Shown: positions 21,551 to 31,285 of the stretch, piece by piece | Position numbering within the stretch: the stretch's first letter is position 1 | Layout: every line of letters begins with the position of its first letter | Assembly: GCA_014904845.1 (NCBI GenBank) | Contig: MU119599.1 | Location: 1 to 39,570, forward strand | Reading direction: 5' to 3' | Origin: Acephala macrosclerotiorum | Taxonomy: Eukaryota; Ascomycota; Leotiomycetes; Helotiales; Mollisiaceae | Length of the DNA stretch: 39,570 nucleotides | Program-made: the position numbers and the translations under genes | Notes under the pieces: generated by a model | What the model was told of the DNA's origin: nothing | Seen by the model: the letters and a program-made list of their open reading frames with translations, nothing else | Databases searched by the model: none

Positions 21551-21569
21551 TAAGGCAGAAACGCACTTA
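21551..21569 (+). repeat. 19-bp direct repeat, copy 1
   Basis: TAAGGCAGAAACGCACTTA directly abuts the left terminal repeat of the piggyBac element. It recurs exactly at 23777-23795 and with two G/A changes at 23846-23864. Confidence 0.85.
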
Positions 21570-21687
21570 CTATCCCCTCGTCTGGTGAGACATGGTCCGC
21601 GCTAGCAAGGGGGTTCGCACGGACAGCATAGCATAAAATTATGTACCTTTGCATACAAATTTGTTAGTAAGATACATCGTTCTGATG
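21570..21687 (+). repeat. Left terminal inverted repeat
   Basis: Begins CTATCCCCTCGTCTGG and ends at TTCTGATG, where the ATG (21685-21687) is the likely transposase start. Pairs with 23475-23594. Confidence 0.88.
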
Positions 21688-23498
21688 CAGCGCGTCCAGG
21701 CGCGCTCTTTAATTAAGCCTTTAGTTACGCGCTCACTAATGGACGATATTCCCAGCCCACCTACGCAACCAAAGAAGCAAAAAGCTCAGTCTCTTGAGGA
21801 TATACTCCTTCAACTTGGACCAATCACAGACGTTTCCTACGAGCCTTTTAAATGCGAAGCCAGCCAACTAGCACGAGCACTTTTACTTACTTCCTTTCCT
21901 CGTAACGCACGCTCATTCGACTACTTTAGTTTGTTCTTTACTCCCGATCTCTTCCAAACGATTACTACGAATACTAATCGATATGCAAGCATACAACAGT
22001 TACGTGTGGCACAAGAGAGAGCGCGGGAATGGACAAATCTACTTGTGGAAGAGTTATATGTCTTTATTGGTACAATTATATATATGGGCGTACACGAGGA
22101 ACCTGCAGTTGAGATGTATTGGAATACAGACTTCAATAAGGGCCCTTTACACTCAATCTCAAGCCATATATCACTCTGCCGGTTTGAGCAAATCAAGCGT
22201 TACTGCCATATCTCTTGCCTTGAGAGTGATCAGAGAGAGGGGCATTACTTACCTTCTAATAAGAAGTAGTAGTATAAACTTGAACTTCTAGCTTCATCAA
22301 TCCAAGCTTCTTCTCAACGTTACTACTCTCCATCTTCTGAAGTGAGTATTGATGAACTTATAGTGCGATGCTTTGGCAGGTAAGCCTGTCTTTCTCTTCT
22401 TTCTTACCTTACTACCCCGCTAATTACTCTAGATCTTTACATACATATAAAATGCCGAACAAGCCAATAAAACAGGAGTATAAGATCTATGGAATCGCGG
22501 ATCATGGATATATATATAACTGGATTTGGAGCTCTCGAGAGAAGAGATTACAAGATATGGTCCGCTATCCAATACTCACTTCCACCGACTGTCTCGTACG
22601 GAACCTTGCACTCTCTCTTCTACGTCGATTCCTTACAATATACCTCGATAATTACTTCACATCTGTACTTTTGTTTACAGAGTTACGAGCTTGCAATTTC
22701 GGCGCTGTTGGCACTACAAGGCCGCACAAAGACTTTTTTAGTGCTCTGTCAGAGCTCAAGAATCGATTCGCTACAAAGCTTGAATGGAATGCTCTCTTTG
22801 CAGTAATAGTTCAAGATACGCTTTGTTTAGCTTAGCAAGACAATAATATTGTCTTTGCTTTAAGCAATGTTCACACAGTGAACAAGGTAGAAGACTTCAG
22901 GAAGAAAACTAGAAGGCGTCCTGCAAAAACGTCAATTAATGAGCGAATCGTAAAGAAGGTTTTTGGGGATGATTATGTGAAGAACTTGCAGATTTCTTGT
23001 TTTATTGACGACTATAACCAATATATGGGAGGCGTCGATCTTGCAAATCAGTTCAGGGAGGCATACGAGACTCACAGGCCTACTTTAAGGACTTGGTGGC
23101 CCTTGTTTTATTGGCTGATCGATGTAGCTTGTATCAATACTTATAGGCTATATCAACTAAGTGTAAGTGGGCGTCCTCTTACGCACTTGCAGTTTAGAAC
23201 GGAGCTTTATTGCAAGCTCTTAGACTACTCTGAGAGGGCAAAACTGGAGAGCTTGCGTATAAAATTAGGTAGTAAGAGAGTATTTAACTCTGATCTTCAG
23301 CACTTACATTACTGGAAAAAGCGCTCTAAAAGCACTTACGTATAGTGTTCATATAAGATAAAATGTGCAAAGGCCTTAAAAAAAGCAGTAAAAGACCGTG
23401 CAAAGCGCCCAGAGAAAGGCTGTCATTTTTGCAATGTTAATCTTTGCTTTGAGAGGGAGTGCTGGACACGATTTCATCAGAACGATGTATCTTACTAA
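21685..23498 (+). pseudogene. piggyBac-type transposase, broken by four TAG codons
   Basis: Frame from ATG 21685, one intron at 22380-22432 (GTAAGC, branch GCTAAT, acceptor CTCTAG), ending at TAA 23496-23498. Family landmarks: the first catalytic Asp in SIDELIV (22345-22365), the second in LDNYFTS (about 22650), the third in YMGGVDLANQF (about 23022-23054), and a C-terminal Cys/His cluster (GCHFC, NLC, EC, RFH; 23421-23477) like the piggyBac CRD. In-frame TAG codons interrupt it at 22267-22269, 22270-22272, 22833-22835 and 23343-23345. Each can arise from CAG or TGG by one C-to-T or G-to-A change, as RIP does. The frame is otherwise continuous, with no frameshift. Base composition is normal, so the element is far less mutated than the DNA on either side. 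It should not encode a working enzyme. Confidence 0.88.
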
Positions 23499-23594
23499 CA
23501 AATTTGTATGTAAAGGTACATAATTTTATGCTGTGCTGTCCGTGCGAACCCCCCCTTGCTAGCGCGGACCATGTCTCACCAGACGAGGGGATAG
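23475..23594 (-). repeat. Right terminal inverted repeat
   Basis: Inverted copy of 21570-21687; seven Cs where the left copy has five Gs, plus two substitutions. It encodes the last residues (HQNDVSY) and the stop of the transposase frame. Confidence 0.88.
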
Positions 23595-23603
23595 AGTCTC
23601 ACA

Positions 23604-23622
23604 CCAGGGGGACACCCCCTGG
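23604..23622. repeat. GC-rich hairpin element 1
   Basis: CCAGGGGG-ACA-CCCCCTGG, a perfect 8-bp stem with a 3-nt loop, followed by GGACCCCC. Ten bases outside the right terminal repeat. Confidence 0.85.
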
Positions 23623-23693
23623 GACCCCCGTCTTTATATTTAATTACTACGATCGATTCAATCAATTTAGATTACTTTACTTAGTATATAATT

Positions 23694-23712
23694 CTAGGGG
23701 GAGACCCCCTAG
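23694..23712. repeat. GC-rich hairpin element 2
   Basis: CTAGGGGG-AGA-CCCCCTAG, a perfect 8-bp stem with a 3-nt loop, again followed by GACCCCC. It is a sister copy of the hairpin 90 bp upstream, with compensating changes in both arms. Confidence 0.85.
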
Positions 23713-23776
23713 GACCCCCCCTTAAAAGCTGCGCAACTATAGAGATATCCAGCACTTAAGTGAGCGCCTAAATGCC

Positions 23777-23864
23777 TAAGGCAGAAACGCACTTAGAGAG
23801 TTTTGGTGTTTCGCACTGGAGGGAGTAGTTGCCGGTCTTAGTGCCTAAGGCAGGAGCGCACTTA
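23777..23864 (+). repeat. 19-bp direct repeat, copies 2 and 3
   Basis: Copies at 23777-23795 (identical to copy 1) and 23846-23864 (TAAGGCAGGAGCGCACTTA). Each is preceded by TGCC and followed by a GAGTTTTG-like word, so the true repeating unit is longer, about 69 bp in spacing. Confidence 0.8.
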
Positions 23865-24224
23865 GGAGTTTTGCGGTCGCTATTTTGGCTGAGTGCGACT
23901 ATATTCTATTGATTTGCGCAACAACGGATTAATAGAATCGCTTGAAACTTGGAATCTGGCGGTATTTAATTGAGTTTCAACTTATTTATAAGTCTTATGC
24001 GATTTGAATTAATTAATAAGTTAAAGTTGCGAGCGCAATAAAATCGAAGTTTTGGTGTTCTTCACCGGATCGGCTGTGCATTATTCCGAAATCATGTGAT
24101 CGCGGAATTCTTAACAGACCAATCAAATCGCTGCATTTGGGCACCTCGGTTAAATTTGGGTGAAATCGCTCATTGTGAGAAGTGTTGATGTCACGTGCAT
24201 ATAGAAAAGTTGACATTAGTCCTT

Positions 24225-24256
24225 AAGCCGGACAAACAATAAGCCGGACAGGCAAT
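24225..24256 (+). repeat. 16-bp tandem duplication at the islet edge
   Basis: AAGCCGGACAAACAAT followed directly by AAGCCGGACAGGCAAT (14 of 16 identical). It sits exactly where normal composition gives way to AT-rich DNA. It may be part of a terminal repeat of a decayed DNA transposon. Confidence 0.75.
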
Positions 24257-24260
24257 TATA

Positions 24261-24650
24261 TAATTGAATTTAAAAATATTAAAATTTCGAAAGTTTTACG
24301 ATTTTATTTATTTATTTATAAATATAAAAAGTTTATTATAATTAAATTATAAATTAAAATTATATATAAATTGTTTATATTTTTAATTATAAAATATTTA
24401 AATTAATAACTATTATATAATATAAATTAAAATCGCAAAATATAATAAATTATAATTACGTTTATTAAAAAAAGTTTTTATTGTTTAATAACGTTTATAT
24501 TAAAAAATAGAATTAATAATATTATAATATAAATTTAAAAAATTATAAATTGTAAAAATTTTTTTTTTTTTTTTTAATAAATATAATTTTAATAATTAAT
24601 TATAATTAATTAAATTAATTATAATAATTTAATATAAAAAATAAAAATCG
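24261..24650 (+). repeat. Repeat family A, copy 2
   Basis: Direct-orientation homologue of 19898-20250. Copy starts are 4363 bp apart with the piggyBac islet in between. Confidence 0.75.
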
Positions 24651-24963
24651 TATTAAATATTATTTAATTAAAAATTAAAATTAAAATTTTAAAATATTAA
24701 AATTTCGTAATTATATATATATTTTTTATTTTTATTTTTATTATAAATTATTAATATATATAATTTGTAAATATTTTATTATAAAAATTATAAAATTATA
24801 TTTTTAAAATTCGTTAAAAATTTTAAATATTAATTAAAAATTATAAATATTAAAACGTAATAAAAACTTTTTTTTAAATAAATATATTTATAATTTTTAA
24901 TAAATTCTTTATATATATAATTATTTAAATTTTAATATAATTAAAAAATATATAAATTATTTA

Positions 24964-24964
<1 letters not shown>

Positions 24965-25014
<50 letters not shown>
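24965..25014. repeat. (ATT)n microsatellite
   Basis: About 16.7 perfect ATT units. Confidence 0.95.
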
Positions 25015-25015
<1 letters not shown>

Positions 25016-25684
25016 ATTATAATCGTAATCGTTTTAATTTTATAAAATTTTAATATTATAATTAAAATATTTTTTTATATTAAAAAAATACTCGTATAAT
25101 AATTTATTAAACGAATTAATAATAAACAAATTTTTTTTATTTAATATATATTTTATTTTATAAATTTCATAAAAACGTTTTTATTAATTTATTTAATTTT
25201 TTTTTATTTTAAATTTTAAATTAAAACGTTTTATAAAAATTTAATTATTATAAAATTTTATTATTAAAAAAATACTTTTTAAATTCTCGTTTTATATTTA
25301 ATTATTATAATCAATTTAATTAATTATAAACAATTATTTATTTTAAAAAAAATTTAAAACTTTTTTTAAAAATTATATAATTAAAATTTTAAAATTTTAA
25401 ATAAAAATATATTGATTATAAAATTTTATATTATTAAAAAAAAAATTTAAATTTTTAATTTTTTATATTAAATAATTATAATAGATTTAATTATTTTTAA
25501 TTATATTAATAAATTTTAATTTGATTAAAAATTTACTAATAATTAAATCGACGTATTATTTTTTATTTAATTTAATTTTAATTTAAAACGCTATTTATCG
25601 AGTTTTTTAAATTACGATTAAATTAAAATCGTTTAATTAAATAAATCAAATAATAATTTATTTTTTTAAATATTTTAAACGTTT

Positions 25685-25965
25685 TAAATTTTTTAAATAT
25701 ATTAAAATTAAAATATTTAATAAATGTAAAATTAATTACTTGAAATTTTATATTATAAAATTTTATTATATATATATTAAAATATATTAATATAATTTTA
25801 AATTTAATCGAATTAATACGATTTTATTTTAAATTTAAAATTTTAATATTTTTAATTTTAAAATTTTTTAATATTCGTTTTATTTTATAAAATTTTTATT
25901 TATTAATTTAAAAATACTTTAAATTATATTATTTTTAAAAGTTTAAATTTAATAAAATAATTAAT
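25685..25965 (-). repeat. Repeat family B, inverted copy
   Basis: The reverse complement of this stretch matches 20580-20945, notably TTTTATTTTATAAAATTTTT and ATTATTTTTAAAAGTTTAAA near 25880-25950. Confidence 0.65.
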
Positions 25966-26799
25966 ATATAATATTATATATATAATTAAATTAAATAAAA
26001 TAAAATAAAACAAAATATTTAATAATTTATTTCGATTAAAAATATATTAAAAATATATATATATAATTAAATTAAAATATTTTATTATTTTAATATTTTA
26101 AATAAAATTCTATTTTTAAAGTTTTATATTAAAAAATATTTTTTAAAAGTTTTATTTTATATTTAATTATTATAAACGATTTAATTAATTATAAAAATAT
26201 TTAATATTTAAAATAAAAACATATTTAATTTTTTTTATAATTATTATTTTTATTAAATATAATTATATTTTATTGATTTATGTAATTGTAAATTAATAAA
26301 AATATTTAAAATTTAATTTATTTAAAAATTTTAAACGATTTAAATTAATTAATAAATTATAATTATAAATGTTTTATATTAAATTAATATTAATTTTTAT
26401 TAAAAAATTTTAAATAAAATAAAAAATATTTAAAATTAATTCTTTTAAATTAATTTTAATAATTTTTAAAAAATTAATTTTTTTTAATTTTAATTTTTTT
26501 ATTATTATTATAATTATAATAAAAAAATTAATTCGATTTTTTAATATAATAAAAAATATTTAATTATAATATTTTTTTATTAAATTAATTTTTTAATAAT
26601 AATTATAAAGAATTTATAATTATTATAATTTTTTAAATTTTATTTAATTTCTAATTTTTTTTTTATAATTTTTTAAATTTTAATATTTAAATTTTAAAAT
26701 TATTTTTAAAATATTTTTAAAATATATAATTTTAATTTAAAAATCGTTTTAAAAATTTAAAAATTTAAAAATTATTTAAAAGGTTTAAAATATTTCAAA

Positions 26800-27680
26800 A
26801 CGTTTAAATTAATTAAAATATATAAATTTAAAATAAAAAATTTATTAAAAAATATTTAAAATTAAAATATTAAAAACTTTAATTTAAAATTAAAATTATA
26901 ATAATATATTTTAATAAAAAATATTAAAAAAATTTATATTTAAATTTTATAATATAAAAATTTTTATTTATAAAATTTTAAATTTATTAAATATTATATA
27001 TTTATAAATTTTAATATATTTGAAAATTTTATAATTATTATTTTTATTAAATAAAATTTAATTAAATGTAATTTATTTATAAATTTTATAAAATTAAAAT
27101 AAATTAAAATTTTTAATTTTAATTTAAATATAATTTAATATTATATATAATTAAAATTTTAATATTAATAATTTCTTTTATTAAAAATAATTTAAATAAT
27201 TATTTATTATTAAATTTTTATAAAATATTTAAAAAATATTTATAAAAAATATTATTTTATATAATAAATTTAAAATATTAAAATTTTTAATTATATATAT
27301 TTAGTTTTTAATTATATAAATAAAAAATATTATATATTAATAATTTTATTAAATTTAAACTTTTAAAAATAATATAATTTAAATTATTTTTAAATTAATA
27401 AATAAAAATTTTATAAAATTAAAAATATTAAAAAAAATTCGAATTTTTAATTAAATTAATATTTAAAATTATATTGATATATTTTAATAAAAATTATTAA
27501 AATTTTATATTTAAATTTTAAATTTATTATATATTATATATTTTTAAATTTTAAAATATTTAATTAATTTAATTAAATAATTTAAATTTAAATTAATTAT
27601 AATTTAATAAATAACGTTTTAAATTAAATTTAATTAAATTAAAATTTATTAATATATATTTTATATTAAAACATTATAAT
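26800..27680 (+). repeat. Repeat family B, further direct copies
   Basis: Two same-strand partial copies. 26800-27030 matches about 20690-20930, and 27335-27680 matches 20590 onward (TTTAAACTTTTAAAAATAAT and following words) and continues into sequence like 20950-21080. Confidence 0.6.
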
Positions 27681-28629
27681 CAATTTTATTTAATATATAA
27701 TTTTTTAAAAAAAAATTTAAATTTTTTTTAAAATTATATAATTATAAAAATATTTTAACGTTTTAAATAAAAACGTATTTTTTATAAAATTTTAATTTTT
27801 ATATTTAATAATTATAATCGATTTAATTATTTTAAATTATTTTATTTAATATATATTTTTTAAAAATTATATAATTATAAAAATATTTAATATTTAAAAT
27901 AAAAACGTATTTAAAGATTTTAATTAAATTTTAATAAAACTATTTATTATTAAAAATATTAATATTATATTTAAAACAAAATAATTTAAATTAATTATAA
28001 TAATTTAATATAAAAAATAATTTTTTATTAAAAATATTAATTTATTTAATAAATTATTAATAAATTTTATTTATAATTAATATTAAATATTTTATATTTT
28101 TAAATCATTTATATATTATATATTTTTTTAATAATAATTTTATATTTTATATTTTATATTTTTTATATAATATAATATAATTATATATTATTTTTAATAT
28201 TTAAAATATAAATTTATTTTTAATAAAATTTTATATTAAATTTTTTTTAAAAAAAAAATTTATATTATATTATTATAATTAATTTAAATAATTTAAATAA
28301 TTTTTTTTAATATATTTTTTAAAATTTTTTTTTTTTTTAAATATTATTATAATTTAAAATTATAATATTTAAAAAAAGAATTTTAATTAAATTTTTTTTA
28401 ATAAAATTTTTATATTTTTTTTTTAATTATTATAATTAATTTAATTTATTTAATTTAATATATAATTATAAAATTTTTATAATTATTTTAAATTTTATTA
28501 TTAAAAAAACTTTTTTTAAACTTTTTATTTTTTTATTTTAAATTATTATTATTAATTTAATTAATTAAATATTAAATAAATATTTTAATATTTAAATTAA
28601 AAACGTATTTATTATTATAAGTATAATAT

Positions 28630-28685
28630 TAGTTTAGTAGTCACGTGAGATTCTAGGCCGGATTGGGACTAGCGCCGTTTGTACT
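28630..28685. other. Tiny GC-normal islet inside AT-rich DNA
   Basis: About 55 bases of ordinary composition between kilobases of AT-rich DNA. It contains GTCACGTG (28640-28647) and CCGGATTGGGACTA (28658-28671). The reverse complement of the latter (TAGTCC-CAAT-CCGG) resembles TAGTCC-TTAAG-CCGG at 24218-24232. It could be a surviving transposon end or a unique host sequence between two repeats. Confidence 0.6.
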
Positions 28686-31200
28686 AAAATTAAAATTATA
28701 TTTTTTAATTTATTTATTTCGTTTTTAATTTATTATTAATAATATTAATATGATAAAATTTTATATTAAAATTTTTTTTTTTAAAATTTTTATTAAAAAT
28801 AATATAATTATAAAAATATTTAATATTCAAATATTATTTTAATTAAATATAATTATATTTTATTAATTTATATATTAATAAATAAATTAAATTATTTAAT
28901 TAAATTTTAATTAATTTATAAATAATAAATAATTTAAATTAATTAATCATTAAAAATTATAAATTAATTATTATTATAAAATATTAATTTTTTTATATTA
29001 TATAAAATTAATATTTTTAATAATAAACGATTTTATTAAAATTTAATTAAAATATATAAATTTAATAATTTAATTAATTTGGAATTAATATATAATCGAT
29101 TTAATAAAAAATAATCAAATTTTAATTTATATATAATTATATTACGTTTATAATTATAATATATTAATTAATTAATATAATATAAAATTTAAAACGATTT
29201 TATTTATTTATTATTATATAAATTAATAAAATATAATTATAATTATAATAATTTTATATTAAAAACGATTTTTTTAATAATTTTTTTTTAATATAAAATT
29301 TTAAATTTTTTTTTATATTAAAAAAAATATTTATTTATTAATTTATAAACGAATTAATAATAAATTAATTTTTTTTTAATTTAATATATATTTTATTTTA
29401 CAAGTTTTATAAAAACGTTTTTATAAAAAATTATAAAATTTTTAATTTTAATAATTTATTTAATTAATTTGTATTTTAAATTTTTAATTTAAATATTTTA
29501 TAAAAATTTAAAATTAAAAAACTTTTAAATTTTATTAAACGATAAAATTAATAAATTAATAAATTTTTTTTAATATTTAAAATAAAAACGTATTTATAAT
29601 AAAATTTTATATTATTAAAAAATTTTTTTAAAATTTTTATTTTTATATTTAATTATTATATTTAATTTAATTAATTTAAATTATTTTATTTAATATATAA
29701 TTTTAAAAAAAAGATTTAAAAATTTTTTTTAATATTATATAATTATAAAAATATTTTAATATTTCGTTTTAAAAATAATTATAATTTTAATATTTAAAAT
29801 AAATTAATAAAATCGTTCAAAATTTAAAATTTAATAATATTGAATTAAATTTTATACAATTTAAATTAATTAATAAATTATAATTATAAATGTAATATAA
29901 TTAAAATTTTAATATTTATTATATATTATATATTTTTTAATAAATTAATTAAATTATTATATTTGAATTTTTCGATTAAATTTAATATATATATATTATT
30001 TATAATTTAAAATGTTTTTTTAAATTATATAAAATTAATTTCGTATTTTAAAAATAAAAAATTTAATAATTTAATAATAAAATATTATTAATTTATAGTT
30101 TTTATTTTTTTTTTAATTTTTTTTTAATTTATAATATTTATTTAAAAAATTTATTTTTACGAAATTTATTTTTCGTTTAATATATTTAATTTAATAATTT
30201 AATTATTTTTCTTTTTATATTTACGATTTTAAATCGTTTTATACTAATAAAATATTAATAAAAATCGATTTTATTTAATTATTTAATTATAATATTTATT
30301 TTGTTTAAATTAATTAATAAATAATATTTTTATTTTATTATGATTTTTTTATTTTTATATTTTATATTTTGTAAAAAATATATAATAAATAAATTTTTAT
30401 ATTTATTTTTTTATATAATAATTCGTATATAAAAAAAAAATTTTTATTTTAAATTGTTTTTTCGAAATAAATTATATATATTATAATTTTATTATATAAT
30501 AATAATTGAAATTTTTATATTAATTTTAACAATTATAATTTGTTTTTTAAAAATTTTCAATTTTATTTTAATTTTTTTTATAATATTATATAATAAATTT
30601 TATATTTAATTTCGAATTTTTTATAAAAATTTAATATATTTTCTTTGAATTTTTTTATTATTATTAAATTTTATTATTAATTATTAAAATAAATATTTAA
30701 ATTTAAATAATTTATTTTAATTCGTTAAATTTTATAAATAAATAATTTATATATTTATATCGCGATTAATTTTTTTCAATATATTCGATATAAATATTAT
30801 TTTTTTATATTAAAATAAAAATATATTTTCATTTTTTAAATAATATAAATAATATTTTATATTATTATATATTTTAATAATTTTCGATTTTTGTTTTAAA
30901 ATAAATATATTATATATATTTAATAATTTATATATATATATTTATTTTAATATTATAATATATTGATTTAATATTTCTTATTATATTTTGAACGTAAAAT
31001 ATAAACTTTTAATTATTTTAAATTTTAAAATACTTTTTATAATTATTATATTAATAATTATATATTCAAATTTTTAATACTTGAATTGAAAATAATTATT
31101 AATAATAATAATAAATTTAAAAAAATTATTATTATTTCAAAAAATAAAATTTAATTTTTTTTATTAATAATATATATATTTTAATACGTTTTATATACGC

Positions 31201-31285
31201 TAATAAGAATTTATACGTTGATAAAAATTTATACACTAGTAAAAATATATATATTAACGAAAATATATATACTAGTAAAAATATA
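31201..31285 (+). repeat. 18-bp degenerate minisatellite
   Basis: About 4.7 tandem units of 18 bp, of the kind TAATAAGAATTTATACGT, TGATAAAAATTTATACAC, TAGTAAAAATATATATAT. The unit is a multiple of three and one frame reads a repeated Lys-Asn-[Leu/Ile]-Tyr-like word, so a decayed repeat-containing coding sequence is conceivable. Confidence 0.7.

Larger units (their letters stand above)
21311..21569. other. GC-normal left flank of the piggyBac element
   Basis: An abrupt return from about 5% to normal G+C. No gene. It contains a GC-rich palindrome (21357-21374), a small hairpin AAAGTC-TTC-GACTTT (21384-21398), three tandem copies of TTTCAAG (21415-21436), and a 19-bp word (21551-21569) repeated on the other side of the element. 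It looks like part of an older, non-coding mobile or repetitive unit into which the piggyBac element inserted. Confidence 0.55.
21570..23594 (+). mobile_element. piggyBac-like DNA transposon with long terminal inverted repeats
   Basis: A 2.0-kb element. The left terminal repeat (21570-21687, 118 bp) and right one (23475-23594, 120 bp) are inverted copies that differ only by two extra bases in a G/C run and two single-base changes. Between them lies a single transposase reading frame of the piggyBac (DDE_Tnp_1_7) type. The transposase frame begins and ends inside the two terminal repeats. No TTAA duplication, the usual piggyBac signature, is visible: the left end is preceded by CTTA and the right end is followed by AGTC. 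The insertion site may therefore be altered, or the true ends lie slightly elsewhere. Confidence 0.85.
23595..24260. other. GC-normal right flank of the piggyBac element
   Basis: No credible gene. It holds the two GC hairpins, a CACTTAAGTG palindrome (about 23753), two copies of a 19-bp word also present left of the element (23777-23795 exact, 23846-23864 with two changes), two diverged copies of GTTTTGGTGTTTCGCACTGG-like sequence (23801 and 24050), and a 16-bp tandem duplication at its right edge. It is probably composite, non-autonomous repeat DNA. Confidence 0.55.
24261..28629. repeat. AT-rich RIP-type repeat block, extreme composition
   Basis: No gene. Repeat families A and B recur here. 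Within 26221-26700 I counted 11 G or C in 480 bases (about 2.3%), lower than RIP alone normally leaves. Confidence 0.85.

Noticed and set aside
23459..23725. An 88-codon plus-strand open frame
   Set aside because: It is made of the right terminal repeat and the two GC hairpins, not a protein gene.
24225..24256. Possible CRISPR or telomere-like array
   Set aside because: Only two units and no spacers. No TTAGGG repeats occur at either window end.
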